64,000 bases of DNA from an uncultured Chlorobiaceae bacterium (GCA_903820085.1 CAIJGA010000030.1:1-64000); one strand, 5' to 3'. Shown: positions 43,557 through 54,020, numbered from the stretch's first letter. A program made the numbers and translations. Notes: generated from the sequence alone by a model not told the origin.

Positions 43557-44999
43557 ATGTCACTCTTCATTTATAATTCCCTCAGCAGAACAAAAGAGAA
43601 ATTTGAACCCCTGCATCCACCGGTCGTCAGCATGTATGTGTGCGGGCCGACTGTTTACGGCCATGCCCATCTCGGTCACGCAAAAAGCTATGTCTCATTC
43701 GACGTGGTCGTTCGCTGGCTGCGACAGAGCGGATTCAGGGTAAAGTATGTGCAGAACATTACCGATGTGGGTCACCTGACTGATGATGCTGATGAGGGTG
43801 AAGACAAGATCATAAAACAGGCTCGCCTTGAAAAAACAGACCCCATGGAAATTTCACAGTTCTATACCCGAAGTTTCTATGAGGATATGGACAGCATGAT
43901 GGTTTTGCGCCCGAATATTGCGCCTGCGGCCACCGCCCATATTCCCGAACAGATTGCCTTGATCGAAAGGCTGGTACAATCCGGTCATGCCTATGAAGTA
44001 AACGGCAATGTCTATTTCTCGGTTGAGTCATTTTCAGGATATGGAAAACTTTCTGGACGAACTGATCAGGATGCGCTGCAATCCGGTATCAGGGTCGAAG
44101 TGCGCTCTGACAAACGCCACCCATCCGATTTTGCGCTCTGGAAAAAGGCAGATGAGCACCATCTGATGAAGTGGAGTTCTCCCTGGAGCGTCGGCTATCC
44201 CGGCTGGCATCTTGAATGTTCGGCAATGTCGATGAAATATCTGGGAGAAACAATTGATATTCATGGTGGAGGAATGGAAAACAAGTTTCCTCATCATGAC
44301 TGCGAAATCGCCCAATCGGAATCAGTCACCGGCAAGCCCTACGTCAGGTTCTGGATGCATAACAACATGGTGACCGTCAATGGCATAAAAATGGGAAAAT
44401 CCCTGAAAAACTCGGTCAACCTCAAGGAACTTTTCAAGGAAATCGATCCTCTGGTCATCCGATTTTTCATTTTGCAGTCCCACTACCGCTCACAACTTGA
44501 TTATTCCGAAACGGCCATTAAGGCATCATCAACCGGGCTTGAAAAGCTCCGTGAAACCAGACGCCGAATCCGGGAACAGAAATCGGGAAGCGGAGTTTTT
44601 GATATTGCACCATTCGAGCAACGCTTTTCGGAGGCGATGGATGATGATTTCAACACACCGATAGCCATAGCTGTGCTTTTTGAACTTTCCAAATCGATGA
44701 ATGTCGCGCTTGATCGTCCCGAAGGAATGTCGGAAACATGCCGGCATGAGGCAGAGATTTTTCTTGACAAAGCAGGGAGAGATATTCTCGGCATTCTGCA
44801 GGACGATGGCTACTCAGGCAAGACGGGTGACGAATTGACCGGCAAAAGACTGGATGATGTCATGCATATCTTGCTTGACCTCCGGGCTGAAGCCAGAAAA
44901 AACAAGGATTTCGCCCTAAGCGACAACATACGTGACCGGCTCCTTAAAGCCGGAATCGAAATCAAGGATACAAAAGAGGGGGCAAGCTGGACGAAGTAA
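43557..44999 (+). CDS. cysS: cysteinyl-tRNA synthetase
   Basis: A 480-residue class I synthetase. The zinc and HIGH region is MYVCGPTVYGHAHLGHAKS; further zinc ligands are in WHLECSAMS and FPHHDCEIAQSE; the KMSKS-like loop is KMGKSLKNSV, where the second position is Gly. The C-terminal part (about 350-480) is the helical and DALR-like domain. It charges tRNA-Cys in the cytosol. The gene is divergent from engB and convergent with manC, whose stop is 8 bases away; no terminator is visible between them. Confidence 0.97.
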   Translation: MSLFIYNSLSRTKEKFEPLHPPVVSMYVCGPTVYGHAHLGHAKSYVSFDVVVRWLRQSGFRVKYVQNITDVGHLTDDADEGEDKIIKQARLEKTDPMEISQFYTRSFYEDMDSMMVLRPNIAPAATAHIPEQIALIERLVQSGHAYEVNGNVYFSVESFSGYGKLSGRTDQDALQSGIRVEVRSDKRHPSDFALWKKADEHHLMKWSSPWSVGYPGWHLECSAMSMKYLGETIDIHGGGMENKFPHHDCEIAQSESVTGKPYVRFWMHNNMVTVNGIKMGKSLKNSVNLKELFKEIDPLVIRFFILQSHYRSQLDYSETAIKASSTGLEKLRETRRRIREQKSGSGVFDIAPFEQRFSEAMDDDFNTPIAIAVLFELSKSMNVALDRPEGMSETCRHEAEIFLDKAGRDILGILQDDGYSGKTGDELTGKRLDDVMHILLDLRAEARKNKDFALSDNIRDRLLKAGIEIKDTKEGASWTK

Positions 45000-45007
45000 T
45001 CCAGCTT

Positions 45008-46129
45008 TTACAGATACTCTTCAAATCCTTCGCGTCTGAGCGTGTCGAGAATTTCACCCACCCGATGAGAGTACCCCTTGCCGCAAACAAGGAGTGCATC
45101 ATCTGTATCGACAATGATAACGTCGTTAATCCCTATCGTGCAGACAACCTTGCCTGGAGTGTTCTTGATAAAAACATTTCCGCAATCAATCTGAACCTGT
45201 CGGTTTTCCGGCATCTTTACAGCGCCGACTCTCCCGCTTCCGGCTACCTTGAGAACTTCGTCCCAGCAGCCAAGATCAGTCCATCCGAATTCCCCGGTCA
45301 GCACAAAAACGGTTTCAGCCTTTTCCATAATACCGTAGTCAATGGAAAGAGGATGAATCCATGAGTAAACATCCTCAATGACCTTCTGTTCACTCTTTGA
45401 GCCCAAACTCTCGTAAATATTGAGCAGATCCTTGTACAAATCAGGCATGGAGCGTTCGAACTCTCTTGATATTGCATCAATATGCCAGATAAATACTCCG
45501 CTGTTCCAGTAAAAATCCTTGCTTTCAAGAAACTCCTCCGCCGTCGCAGCGTCCGGCTTTTCAGCAAAAGCCTTTACCCTGAAAAGCATAAAATCACAAC
45601 CATCTGAAAATGCCATCGGTATTGGAAGCTGTCCGTCAACCTGAATGTATCCATAGGCTGTTTCTGGCCTGTCGGCTTTAATCCCAATGGTTACCAGGCC
45701 TTTTTTCTCTCCGGCTATTTCAATGCCTGCCTCGACAATTTTTTGAAATGCCTGATCATCAAGCACAAGGTGGTCAGAAGGCAGCACAATGGTCACGGCA
45801 TCGGGATCTCTTTTTTTTATATGCGCCGTTGCAAGAGCAATGCAAGGCGCTGTATTTCGGCTGGAAGGCTCGACAATAATATTTTCTTGACGGAAACCGC
45901 CCTGAAAGCCGGAAAGCAGAGTTCGACCCAGCTCGCTGGTAATGATAAATATATTCTCATCTGGCACTATTTCGGAGATGCGTCGAACTGTTTTTTCAAC
46001 CATCGTGCCATCATTCAGCAGATCAACAAACTGTTTCGGCATCTTTTTTCTTGAAAGAGGCCACAGTTTTTTGCCGATCCCACCTGCCATGATAACGGCA
46101 TAAACATGCGTTCTTGAACCAGTAATCAT
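45008..46129 (-). CDS. manC: mannose-1-phosphate guanylyltransferase
   Basis: A 373-residue nucleotidyltransferase. The N-terminal pyrophosphorylase signature is VIMAGGIGKKLWPLSRKKM followed by PKQFVDL; VEPSSRNTAPCIALA, VLPSDHLV and FAEKPDAATAEEFL are typical of GDP-mannose pyrophosphorylases, as is WNSGVFIWH. The C-terminal isomerase domain of fused ManC enzymes is absent, so it is the short single-function form. It makes GDP-mannose from mannose-1-phosphate and GTP, the donor for mannans and fucose-type sugars, and so could feed the WbdA-like transferase at the left of the window. The signature reads IGKKLWPLSR where others have GSGTRLWPLSR. Confidence 0.9.
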   Translation of the reverse strand: MITGSRTHVYAVIMAGGIGKKLWPLSRKKMPKQFVDLLNDGTMVEKTVRRISEIVPDENIFIITSELGRTLLSGFQGGFRQENIIVEPSSRNTAPCIALATAHIKKRDPDAVTIVLPSDHLVLDDQAFQKIVEAGIEIAGEKKGLVTIGIKADRPETAYGYIQVDGQLPIPMAFSDGCDFMLFRVKAFAEKPDAATAEEFLESKDFYWNSGVFIWHIDAISREFERSMPDLYKDLLNIYESLGSKSEQKVIEDVYSWIHPLSIDYGIMEKAETVFVLTGEFGWTDLGCWDEVLKVAGSGRVGAVKMPENRQVQIDCGNVFIKNTPGKVVCTIGINDVIIVDTDDALLVCGKGYSHRVGEILDTLRREGFEEYL

Positions 46130-46314
46130 TAAAACTCTTTCTGTTGCCTACATTTTGTAAATAAAAACACTTGTCGACATGATGGCAACGTAATTTACCA
46201 TTCTTTCGATTGAAATAAGGAACTGCTTCTCTGCAAAGATCGATGTCGATTTGCCATTCATCCTAAAATATCGTTTTTTGATGTTAAACTACTGAATAGA
46301 AAGGATTGAGGCCT

Positions 46315-46977
46315 ATGGAACGACAGAATGATGATGTATCGACACTGCAGACGTTATGCGCTGAACAGGAAATAGTGATCGACCTGTTGACACTGCAACA
46401 ACTGGTACGCTACGGAGATTGCCTTGAACGGTGGAACCGCAAGATCAACCTGATCAGCCGCAAGGAGGATGCACCGGTCATTATCAAGCATATTTTTCAC
46501 TCGCTCCTGATCTGTCGCTACCACTCTTTCAGGGAGGGCGAACACGTCCTTGATCTTGGAACCGGAGGAGGCCTGCCTGGCATTCCCCTCTCTATCCTCT
46601 TTCCCCGCACCCGATTTCTTCTGGTGGATGCTACCGGAAAGAAAATTACAGCCTGTCAAGCAATGATTGAGGAACTTGGCATAAAGAACGCTGTGGCGGT
46701 GCATACAAGAGTAGAAGAGCTTAAGGGCGTGGTCTTTGATACGGTACTCTCAAGACAGGTTGCCCCTCTCGATAAGCTCTGCGGCTATGCAGGAAGACTT
46801 CTGAAGCAGGGTGGTACCTTGATTTGCCTGAAGGGAGGAAATCTCGGTAGTGAGATAGAAAAAGCCCTTAACTCAAGCAAGGATCATGATGGGTTTCCAG
46901 CAAGAATAGAACAGCATCCGATCCATAGCGTCAGCCCATTTTTCTCTGAAAAACAGATAGTCATTGCCTGTGGATAA
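46315..46977 (+). CDS. rsmG: 16S rRNA m7G527 methyltransferase
   Basis: A 220-residue RsmG (GidB). The SAM-binding fold shows [19 protein letters not shown] and [15 protein letters not shown], with the upstream [15 protein letters not shown] and HIFHSLL typical of the family. It methylates N7 of G527 in 16S rRNA. The ATG at 46315 is preferred: AAGGA lies 9 bases upstream, whereas the longer frame starts at a TTG in that same region. Unlike many bacteria it is not beside mnmG here. A 14-bp inverted repeat spans its stop codon. Confidence 0.93.
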   Translation: MERQNDDVSTLQTLCAEQEIVIDLLTLQQLVRYGDCLERWNRKINLISRKEDAPVIIKHIFHSLLICRYHSFREGEHVLDLGTGGGLPGIPLSILFPRTRFLLVDATGKKITACQAMIEELGIKNAVAVHTRVEELKGVVFDTVLSRQVAPLDKLCGYAGRLLKQGGTLICLKGGNLGSEIEKALNSSKDHDGFPARIEQHPIHSVSPFFSEKQIVIACG

Positions 46978-46996
46978 TTTTCTCCACAGACAATGA
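46961..46996. terminator. long hairpin across the rsmG stop codon
   Basis: TCATTGCCTGTGGA, an 8-base loop TAATTTTC containing the TAA stop, and TCCACAGACAATGA pair over 14 bases with one mismatch. No T run follows on either strand. It sits between convergent rsmG and rplQ and may act as an RNA end or stability element. Confidence 0.45.
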
Positions 46997-47038
46997 CTAA
47001 AACGATGTGATATCGGTAACGGGTTGAATGAGAAAGGG

Positions 47039-47497
47039 TTACTCAGCGGAAGAAACTGCTGGTTCAGCAATTTTCTTCGAGCCCTTGACTCGTTTTGCGC
47101 GATCCTGCTTGCCGGTTTTCTGACTTGCAGAAGGTGCTTCCTGATAATCGACCAGCTCAATTACGGCCATTTTTGCTGCATCACCGAAACGCGGTGCTAG
47201 CTTGATAACGCGAGTATAGCCTCCATTACGGGTGCCTACCTTGGCCACAATCTCTTCAAAAAGCATTCTGATAGCCTGTTTGTCGCGGATATCCTTGAAG
47301 ATTTCGCGCTGGGCATGAACGGTCCCCTTACGTGCCTTAGTGATGATCTTCTCGACAACCCGGCGAGTCTCTTTGGCTTTTGCCTCTGTCGTCTCAATAC
47401 GCTTGTAGACGAGCAACTGGGTTGAGAGGTTCCTGAGTGTCGCCTTTCTATGGGCTGCGGTTCTTCCGAGTTTTCTTACCGGCTTAACTTTACGCAT
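47039..47497 (-). CDS. rplQ: 50S ribosomal protein L17
   Basis: A 152-residue L17. The start [20 protein letters not shown], then [20 protein letters not shown] and the [17 protein letters not shown] end of the core are intact. The C-terminus carries about 30 extra residues rich in Lys, Ser and Ala beyond the usual 116-125. It is last in the alpha operon, after rpoA, and faces convergent rsmG. Confidence 0.95.
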   Translation of the reverse strand: MRKVKPVRKLGRTAAHRKATLRNLSTQLLVYKRIETTEAKAKETRRVVEKIITKARKGTVHAQREIFKDIRDKQAIRMLFEEIVAKVGTRNGGYTRVIKLAPRFGDAAKMAVIELVDYQEAPSASQKTGKQDRAKRVKGSKKIAEPAVSSAE

Positions 47498-47544
47498 GTC
47501 TATTTCCTGATCTCAATAATTCAAAAAAAACGGTTACGATTTTA

Positions 47545-48528
47545 TCATTTCATCTGATACTTGGTAATATCCATACCAAATTTCAAGTCAAATTTTTCAA
47601 GCTGTTCCTTTAACTCCGTGAGGGACTTCTTGCCGAAATTCTTGTAGTTAAGCAGTTCGTCCTCTTTATGGGATACAAGTTCACCGATCGTATCGATTTC
47701 TGCAAGTCTGAGGCAATTATGCGAACGGACAGAAAGGTCAAGATCTTCGATTTTGGTATGAAAGAGCCTGCGCATGGTCTCAAACTCGTCATCCTGCTGC
47801 TTGAACTCCTCTTCTGTGAACTCCTCCTCGGTCGGGGAGAAATTGGCAAAGAACGTGACATGATCCGTAATGATCTTACCTGCAAGACTTATTGAATCGT
47901 CAGGACTGACAGAACCGTCAGTCTCGACATCAAGAATCATTTTCTCATAATCTGTCCTCTGACCTACCCGTGTATTCTCTACCTTAAACTTAACATTCCT
48001 GATCGGAGTGTAAATCGCATCAACTGCAATATAACCTATCGGCATCCCTTCTGGCCTGTTATCCTCCGCAGGCATGTAACCACGGCCTCTTCCAATATAA
48101 AGATCAATTTTAACCGTCGCTCCAGCATTAACCGTAGCGACATGCATCTCCTTGTTCAAGACCTCGAACTCACCTTCCTGCGCAATTATATCACCTGCAG
48201 TAAAATCCATTGGACCTACCAAGGTCAGTGATGTCTTGCAGTTTCTCTTACAGGTAGACTTGAAGCGGACTTTCTTTAGGTTTAAAACAATTTCGGGCAC
48301 ATCTTCACGAACACCATCAATGGCTGCAAACTCGTGAAAAACGTTGTCGATTTTGATCCCTGTTATTGCAGTTCCCGGAAGGGAGGCAAGCAGAACTCTT
48401 CTCATAACGTTCCCAAGGGTCACACCATAACCGCGTTCGAGCGGCTGGGCAATGAACCTTCCAAAACGATCAGTATGGGAAGCTTCTTCAACCTCTATTT
48501 TAGCAGGCATCTGCATCTGGTATATCAT
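47545..48528 (-). CDS. rpoA: RNA polymerase alpha subunit
   Basis: A 327-residue alpha subunit. The N-terminal dimerisation domain shows [20 protein letters not shown] and [19 protein letters not shown]. The C-terminal domain contains [19 protein letters not shown] and [13 protein letters not shown], the region that contacts UP elements and activators. An acidic linker (about residues 235-255, EEEFTEEEF) joins them. Order rpsM, rpsK, rpsD, rpoA, rplQ is the standard alpha operon. Confidence 0.98.
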   Translation of the reverse strand: MIYQMQMPAKIEVEEASHTDRFGRFIAQPLERGYGVTLGNVMRRVLLASLPGTAITGIKIDNVFHEFAAIDGVREDVPEIVLNLKKVRFKSTCKRNCKTSLTLVGPMDFTAGDIIAQEGEFEVLNKEMHVATVNAGATVKIDLYIGRGRGYMPAEDNRPEGMPIGYIAVDAIYTPIRNVKFKVENTRVGQRTDYEKMILDVETDGSVSPDDSISLAGKIITDHVTFFANFSPTEEEFTEEEFKQQDDEFETMRRLFHTKIEDLDLSVRSHNCLRLAEIDTIGELVSHKEDELLNYKNFGKKSLTELKEQLEKFDLKFGMDITKYQMK

Positions 48529-48557
48529 AGTAATTTATACCTTAGAATTCATTAAAA

Positions 48558-49169
48558 TCACTTCGAGTATAATTCAACGACTAACTGTTCGTTGAATGGC
48601 TCCTGTACTTCCATTCTCTCCGGAACACTCAGAAATACTGCTTTCTGGTTGGCCTTGTCAACCTGTATCCATGAAGGAATACGGGATTCAGGGGCTTTAT
48701 TGAGAGAATCAGTAACGGCTCCCATGTTTTTGCTTCTCTGACGAAACTCAATGACTTCTGATGGAGAAACGATATAAGATGGAATATCTACCTTCTTGCC
48801 ATTAATGAGTAAATGACCATGCGTGACAAGCTGTCGGGCTCCTGAACGTGAAGGGGCAAAGCCAGCACGAAAGACAACATTGTCAAAACGCCTTTCGAGA
48901 AGCTTGACAAGGTTATCGCCTGTAACACCTCTTTGCGATACTGCCTTTTTATAATAATTCCTGAACTGCTTTTCGAGGATGCCGTAAAGATATTTCATCT
49001 TCTGCTTCTCTCTAAGCTGAAGAGCATATTCGGAAACTTTGCCTTTCCGACCCTGACCATGCTGGCCTGGTGGAAAAGGACGTCTTTCGAGATATTTTTC
49101 TGCCTTTGGTGCAAGCGCAATACCTAACCTGCGGGATACTTTTGTTATTGAGCCTCTGAATCTTGCCAT
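48558..49169 (-). CDS. rpsD: 30S ribosomal protein S4
   Basis: A 203-residue S4 with full-length N-terminal part ([28 protein letters not shown]) and the S4 RNA-binding domain (RLDNVVFR-like [33 protein letters not shown]). The N-terminal zinc cysteines seen in some S4 proteins are absent, as is common. S4 is a primary 16S binder and usually represses its operon translationally. It lies between rpsK and rpoA. Confidence 0.97.
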   Translation of the reverse strand: MARFRGSITKVSRRLGIALAPKAEKYLERRPFPPGQHGQGRKGKVSEYALQLREKQKMKYLYGILEKQFRNYYKKAVSQRGVTGDNLVKLLERRFDNVVFRAGFAPSRSGARQLVTHGHLLINGKKVDIPSYIVSPSEVIEFRQRSKNMGAVTDSLNKAPESRIPSWIQVDKANQKAVFLSVPERMEVQEPFNEQLVVELYSK

Positions 49170-49206
49170 ATCACTTGCTTCATTGAAATTCTATGAATAT
49201 ATAAAA

Positions 49207-49590
49207 TCAGACCCTTCTGCGCTTTGGAGGCCTGCAGCCATTATGCGGAAGCGGTGTTATATCCTTAATGGTCCGGACATCAAGACCTGCTCCCTGCAGA
49301 GCCCGAATCGCGGCATCACGTCCGGCACCAGGGCCTTTGATAAAAACATTGACATGCCGCATTCCAAGGTCATAAGCTTCCTTTGCAGCAGCTTCCGAGG
49401 TAATCTGGGATGCATAAGGAGTGTTCTTTTTAGACCCCTTGAACCCGTTTTTACCGGCGCTTGACCAGGAAACCGTATTGCCCTGAAGATCTGTAATGGT
49501 TACCATGATGTTATTGAATGATGCCTTGATATGCACAGCACCTTCAGGGGTAACCTTTACCTTCTTTTTTTTCTTGCTTATTGTAGCCAT
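49207..49590 (-). CDS. rpsK: 30S ribosomal protein S11
   Basis: A 127-residue S11 of normal length. After the basic start [13 protein letters not shown] it has [39 protein letters not shown] and the C-terminal [20 protein letters not shown]. It forms part of the 30S platform near the mRNA exit. It follows rpsM in the alpha cluster. Confidence 0.97.
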   Translation of the reverse strand: MATISKKKKKVKVTPEGAVHIKASFNNIMVTITDLQGNTVSWSSAGKNGFKGSKKNTPYASQITSEAAAKEAYDLGMRHVNVFIKGPGAGRDAAIRALQGAGLDVRTIKDITPLPHNGCRPPKRRRV

Positions 49591-49632
49591 GAACTTACAC
49601 TCTTTAGTATCGAAGATTTTGCCTATACACTA

Positions 49633-50010
49633 CTACTTCTTGACCGCCTTCTTCTTGCCGGCGACAGTCTTCCGTTTACCTTTTCTGGTCCTTGCGTTAG
49701 TGCGTGTTCTCTGTCCGCGAACAGGAAGCGAGCGACGGTGACGAAGCCCCCTGTAGCAGCCGATATCCATCAAACGTTTAATGGCAGTCTGCTGCTCACC
49801 ACGAGCCTGCCCTTCAACCTTGTATTCTTCGGCTATAATTTCTCTGATAGCATGCGCCTCTTGATCATTAAGCTCAGAGATTTTTCTGTTAGGCGCGATA
49901 CCTGCTCTCTGCAGAATGCTTTCTGCTGATGCTCTCCCTATACCATAAACATGCGTCAAAGCAATAACTGCATGTTTGTTCAACGGCAAATTTACCCCAG
50001 CTATCCTCAT
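49633..50010 (-). CDS. rpsM: 30S ribosomal protein S13
   Basis: A 125-residue S13: [53 protein letters not shown] and the basic tail [18 protein letters not shown]. It contacts the A- and P-site tRNAs from the 30S head. It follows rpmJ and begins the alpha cluster. Confidence 0.97.
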   Translation of the reverse strand: MRIAGVNLPLNKHAVIALTHVYGIGRASAESILQRAGIAPNRKISELNDQEAHAIREIIAEEYKVEGQARGEQQTAIKRLMDIGCYRGLRHRRSLPVRGQRTRTNARTRKGKRKTVAGKKKAVKK

Positions 50011-50043
50011 ATTCTCTTTAAAGTTCTATTGTTTTTCTGAAGA

Positions 50044-50160
50044 TCAACCCTGGCGCTGCTTATGGCTGGGATTTACTTTACAAATCACATATCTCTTGCC
50101 TTTGCGCTTGACTATGCGGCAATGTTCACAGCGCTTTTTAATAGAAGAATATATTTTCAT
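50044..50160 (-). CDS. rpmJ: 50S ribosomal protein L36
   Basis: A 38-codon gene. Translation gives [20 protein letters not shown] then [18 protein letters not shown]. The zinc-ribbon ligands Cys11, Cys14, Cys27 and His33 are present, so this is the zinc-binding (C+) form. It sits between infA and rpsM as usual. Its small size is normal for the family. Confidence 0.96.
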   Translation of the reverse strand: MKIYSSIKKRCEHCRIVKRKGKRYVICKVNPSHKQRQG

Positions 50161-50269
50161 AATAACACCAAGATGCAATGATTAAACTAACTGTCCCGAA
50201 ACCAGAAAAGGCCTGTAATGTAATAAATAAAGATTAACAAATCAATATCCTCATTACTTATTTCGTCAC

Positions 50270-50488
50270 TTATTTATATCGGTAGGTGATCCGTCCTTTT
50301 GAGATATCGTAGGGAGATATCTGGACTTTAACCTTGTCACCAGGCAGGATTCTGATATAGTGCATCCTGATTTTACCGGAAACATGTGCCAACACTTCAA
50401 GGCTGTTTTCTAGTTTTACCTTGAACTGCGCATTCGGAAGTGCCTCCAGAATAACACCTTCAATCTCAATTGATTCTTCTTTGGCCAA
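50270..50488 (-). CDS. infA: translation initiation factor IF-1
   Basis: A 72-residue OB-fold protein of exactly the usual length: [40 protein letters not shown], and [20 protein letters not shown] ending ITYRYK. It binds the 30S A site during initiation. It lies between map and rpmJ; about 110 bases separate it from rpmJ. Confidence 0.97.
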   Translation of the reverse strand: MAKEESIEIEGVILEALPNAQFKVKLENSLEVLAHVSGKIRMHYIRILPGDKVKVQISPYDISKGRITYRYK

Positions 50489-50527
50489 ATTGTCATCTCC
50501 TTTGTTTCGATAAAGTGTTGTATCCGA

Positions 50528-51325
50528 TCAAGAGTGTTTACTGTCAAGAAAAGTACCTGTCAGTATTTCAGCCTTACCAGCTCTTACGACGATGGTGTGC
50601 TCGAAATGTGCTGAGGGCTTTCCGTCCTCTGTTACCGCGACCCATCCTCCGCGACGGCTTATTGCCCTGCGCGATCGTCCAAGGGCGATCATAGGTTCGA
50701 TGGCAAGCGTCATACCTTCCTTAAGCAGCGGTCCAGTATGAGCCCTTCCGTAATTGGGTACAGCCGGATCCTCATGAAGTTCACTGCCGATACCATGGCC
50801 TACCATATTTTCAATAACACTGAATCCGAATGAACGCGCGTAGACCTCAATCGCCGATGAGATATCATGCAAACGATTGCCTGTAACCGCCATGGCAATT
50901 CCCCGTTCAAGGCACTCGCGAGTTACATCAACAAGTTGCTGAACCTTTTCATCAATGATACCGACGACAAAAGTGCGTGCTGCATCGCCATGATAGCCAC
51001 CTTTATAAACTCCACAGTCGACAGAAACAATATCGCCTTCCCTGATCACCCGCTTCTTGCTCGGTATACCATGTACAACCTCTTCATTGAGGGAAACACA
51101 AAGTGTTGCAGGATATGGTGTTGCATCGGGATCCCCTTTCGGGGCATAATTCAGAAAACTTGGCACGGCATGGTTGTCCCTGATAAACTCTTCGGCCATG
51201 ACATCGAGTTCTTTTGTTGTCATGCCCGGCTTGATTTCTTTTTCAAGCAAATCAAGGGCTTTGGCCACCAACGCTCCGGCCTCTCTCATCAGCTCAATTT
51301 CCCGCTCGCTTTTAATCGTGATCAT
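50528..51325 (-). CDS. map: methionine aminopeptidase, type I
   Basis: A 265-residue type Ia MetAP. The dimetal ligands are in SVDCGVYKGGYHGDAART (Asp, Asp), the substrate histidine in NMVGHGIGSELHEDP, and glutamates in LAIEPMIALG and VAVTEDGKPSAHFEHTIVV. It removes initiator methionine from nascent chains. The order secY, map, infA, rpmJ is conserved; adk, which often sits between secY and map, is absent here. Confidence 0.96.
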   Translation of the reverse strand: MITIKSEREIELMREAGALVAKALDLLEKEIKPGMTTKELDVMAEEFIRDNHAVPSFLNYAPKGDPDATPYPATLCVSLNEEVVHGIPSKKRVIREGDIVSVDCGVYKGGYHGDAARTFVVGIIDEKVQQLVDVTRECLERGIAMAVTGNRLHDISSAIEVYARSFGFSVIENMVGHGIGSELHEDPAVPNYGRAHTGPLLKEGMTLAIEPMIALGRSRRAISRRGGWVAVTEDGKPSAHFEHTIVVRAGKAEILTGTFLDSKHS

Positions 51326-51335
51326 GTCGTTTCCA

Positions 51336-52667
51336 TTACCGGCTCTGTCGTCCGCGTGTCTTGCCGGACTTCATGAAACCATCATAGTGGCGCATGAGCA
51401 GATGACTTTCAACCTGTTGCAGGGTATCGAGACCAACACCGACAATGATCAGAAGACTGGTTCCACCGAAAAACTGGGCAAAACCTTGAGTAACATTACC
51501 AAACTTGGTCAGAAACGTTGGCAGAATAGCAATAATTGCAAGCGATATGGCACCCGGCAAGGTGATGCGTGTCAAAATATTATCGATAAAGTCAGCTGTG
51601 CTCTTTCCCGGTCTAACACCCGGAATAAAGCCACCCTGACGACGCATGGTGTCAGCAACTTCCTTTGGATTGAAGGCAATCGCTGTATAAAAATAGGTGA
51701 AAAAGACAATCATGGTACCGAACATCAGGGCATACCACCAGGAGTCGTAGGCCAACAGGGCCGCAATACTCTGCATCACCTCATTTTCCGGAAAAAATGA
51801 GAGGAAGGTGCCTGGCAGAAACATGATTGACTGAGCAAATATTATGGGCATGACGCCGGCTGTATTGATCCGCATTGGAATGTACTGGGTACTGCCTCCA
51901 TAGACCTTACGACCGACAACCCGTTTTGCATGCTGGACAGGAACGCGGCGGGTGCCAACCGTCAGGATGACGACGAAAGCTACAATCGCAGCCATCATGG
52001 CAAGAATGATAATTTCGATAATCCAGTTCTTGCTGCCAAGCGAGACAGAACGGAATTCGGAAACAAGAGCCTGGGGAAACCTAGCAAGGATACCGATCAT
52101 GATAATGAGCGATATGCCATTACCGATACCCCGTTCTGTAATCTTCTCGCCAAGCCACATAACAAAAACTGTTGAGGCCGAAAGAAGAACCACCACCGTT
52201 AGGGTAAAGAACATACCGGGATCAGGGACAACTATCTTGCCGAATGAGGCTGGACTCGAAAGGCTTACACTGACGCCCCATGACTGGAGCACTGCAATTA
52301 AAACAGTTCCATACCTTGTCATCTGACTGATTTTCTGCCGGCCATCTTCCCCCTCTTTCTGGAGCTTCTGGAAGTATGGAGTAACCGCACCAAGTAACTG
52401 AACGATGATTGATGCAGAAATATAGGGCATGATGCCAAGGGAGAATATCGATGCCCTGGCAAAAGCTCCACCAACAAAAAGATCAAACAATCCGAAGAGA
52501 TCGTTTGAATGGGTCTGAGATGCGCCTGACACAGCAGCCGCATCAACACCCGGTATGGTTATGTGCGAACCAAGCCGGTAGACAAACAAGAGAAGAAGCG
52601 TATAAAGGATCCGCTGACGGAGTTCAGGGATTTTATTGATGTTGCTTATACTTTCAGTAAGCTTCAT
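51336..52667 (-). CDS. secY: protein translocase subunit SecY
   Basis: A 443-residue inner-membrane protein with ten membrane segments. It begins MKLTESISNINKIPELRQRI; GIMPYISASIIVQLL, GIGNGISLIIMIGILARFP and the cytosolic loop GGFIPGVRPGKSTADFIDNI are SecY signatures. It forms the channel for Sec-dependent export with SecE and SecG. It is encoded between rplO and map, 18 bases after the former. Confidence 0.98.
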   Translation of the reverse strand: MKLTESISNINKIPELRQRILYTLLLLFVYRLGSHITIPGVDAAAVSGASQTHSNDLFGLFDLFVGGAFARASIFSLGIMPYISASIIVQLLGAVTPYFQKLQKEGEDGRQKISQMTRYGTVLIAVLQSWGVSVSLSSPASFGKIVVPDPGMFFTLTVVVLLSASTVFVMWLGEKITERGIGNGISLIIMIGILARFPQALVSEFRSVSLGSKNWIIEIIILAMMAAIVAFVVILTVGTRRVPVQHAKRVVGRKVYGGSTQYIPMRINTAGVMPIIFAQSIMFLPGTFLSFFPENEVMQSIAALLAYDSWWYALMFGTMIVFFTYFYTAIAFNPKEVADTMRRQGGFIPGVRPGKSTADFIDNILTRITLPGAISLAIIAILPTFLTKFGNVTQGFAQFFGGTSLLIIVGVGLDTLQQVESHLLMRHYDGFMKSGKTRGRQSR

Positions 52668-52685
52668 AGCGTCCTTTTAACGGAT

Positions 52686-53240
52686 TCAGGCCTTGGTGGA
52701 TTTTTTTGCTCTCTTTACCAGTTTTGCTTTTGGTTTCAAGAGTGCCTCTTCAAACGGCAGATCCCTGACCTTGGATGCTTCTTCAAGCGTCCTGAACGCT
52801 TTCACTGCTGAGCCGCCTGCTGCGGTAATTTTTTCCTCTGCACTTTTGCTGAACGCATGAGCCGTGATGGTAATTGCGCTCGTGATTTCACCGTTACCGA
52901 GAATCTTGAAATAGTCAGCATTACTGGCATGGAGAAGCGATTTGAGATCAAGGATTGTAATCTCGTTTTCAACAAGTCCATCCTGTATCCACTTATCTAT
53001 CTGGGTAAGATTGACGGTGTTTACCGGCTTTTTGTCAAGTGGAGTAAAACCGAATTTAGGCAGTCTCCGATAAACCGGAACCTGTCCGCCTTCTATAATA
53101 GGCCTCTTGTAGCCGCTTCGTGACTGCTGACCATTGTTTCCCTTGCCAGCCGTCGTTCCGTTTCCTGAACCTTGACCGCGGCCAACTCTCTTTTTGTTTT
53201 TTACTGCGCCTTTTGCAGGACGAAGTGAACTTAAATCCAT
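52686..53240 (-). CDS. rplO: 50S ribosomal protein L15
   Basis: A 184-residue L15. The glycine-rich start KKRVGRGQGSGNGTTAGKGN and QQSRSGYKRPIIEGGQVPVY are typical, as is the following YRRLPKFGF. The C-terminal part is longer than the E. coli protein (144 residues) with about 35 extra Lys/Ala-rich residues. It follows rpmD and precedes secY. Confidence 0.96.
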   Translation of the reverse strand: MDLSSLRPAKGAVKNKKRVGRGQGSGNGTTAGKGNNGQQSRSGYKRPIIEGGQVPVYRRLPKFGFTPLDKKPVNTVNLTQIDKWIQDGLVENEITILDLKSLLHASNADYFKILGNGEITSAITITAHAFSKSAEEKITAAGGSAVKAFRTLEEASKVRDLPFEEALLKPKAKLVKRAKKSTKA

Positions 53241-53275
53241 GGTTTCAATTCCCGACTTGCTATTAGAAAAAAATC

Positions 53276-53461
53276 TTAGACCTCTTCAACCTTTACAAGG
53301 TGCTGCACAACCCTGATCTGCCCCCTGGTGCAAGGATTGTCCTGGCGGTCGACATGATAATGCGGTCTGCCAAGGCCAAGCGCCTGAATGGTAGCTCTCT
53401 GTTTTTTTGTGCAACCGATGATGCTACGCACCTGGGTAATTCTTAATACTTTCTCACTCAT
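53276..53461 (-). CDS. rpmD: 50S ribosomal protein L30
   Basis: A 61-residue L30 starting MSEKVLRITQVRSIIGCTKK and including QALGLGRPHYHVDRQDNPC, which replaces the usual GLG-R--h-v-r-dtp--rGm core, and GQIRVVQHLVKVEEV. A second ATG five codons upstream (53476) is possible. It lies between rpsE and rplO. Confidence 0.95.
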   Translation of the reverse strand: MSEKVLRITQVRSIIGCTKKQRATIQALGLGRPHYHVDRQDNPCTRGQIRVVQHLVKVEEV

Positions 53462-53478
53462 GATCGCGTTTGTCATTT

Positions 53479-53997
53479 TTAGCTTTCAAAAACCTCTTTC
53501 AGGCTCTTTGACCTTCTTTCGCCCACATCATAGGCATCAGAGATACTCTGAAGTCCCTTGATAGCAGCCTTTACCACATTGTGCGGATTGGATGATCCAA
53601 GCGATTTGGTCAAAATGTCGTGTATACCAGCCATTTCAAGAACAGCCCTGACAGCTCCACCGGCAATGAGACCGGTACCGGGAGTTGCCGGCTTCATCAT
53701 GACCTTTGCTGAACCGTACTTGGCAATAATCTGGTGAGGAATGGTTCCCTTGACAATCGGTACCTTGATTACATTTTTCTTGCCGTCCTCAATACCTTTA
53801 GCAATAGCATCCTGAACTTCGTTTGCTTTACCAAGACCGTAACCCACATGACCTTCCTTATCGCCAACAACAACGATAGCGTTGAATCCGAAGCGTTTAC
53901 CGCCTTTCACAACTTTTGCGGTCCTGTTGATATGAACCAGCTTCTCTTTCAGATTTAATTCACCTGGCCTGATATTCTTAGCAGATGTTTTTGCCAT
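53479..53997 (-). CDS. rpsE: 30S ribosomal protein S5
   Basis: A 172-residue S5. The dsRBD-like N-terminal part has [40 protein letters not shown]; the C-terminal part has [39 protein letters not shown] and [18 protein letters not shown]. It takes part in 30S decoding fidelity. It follows rplR. Confidence 0.97.
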   Translation of the reverse strand: MAKTSAKNIRPGELNLKEKLVHINRTAKVVKGGKRFGFNAIVVVGDKEGHVGYGLGKANEVQDAIAKGIEDGKKNVIKVPIVKGTIPHQIIAKYGSAKVMMKPATPGTGLIAGGAVRAVLEMAGIHDILTKSLGSSNPHNVVKAAIKGLQSISDAYDVGERRSKSLKEVFES

Positions 53998-54020
53998 TTA
54001 CCTATCTCTTTGAAAAGTTT

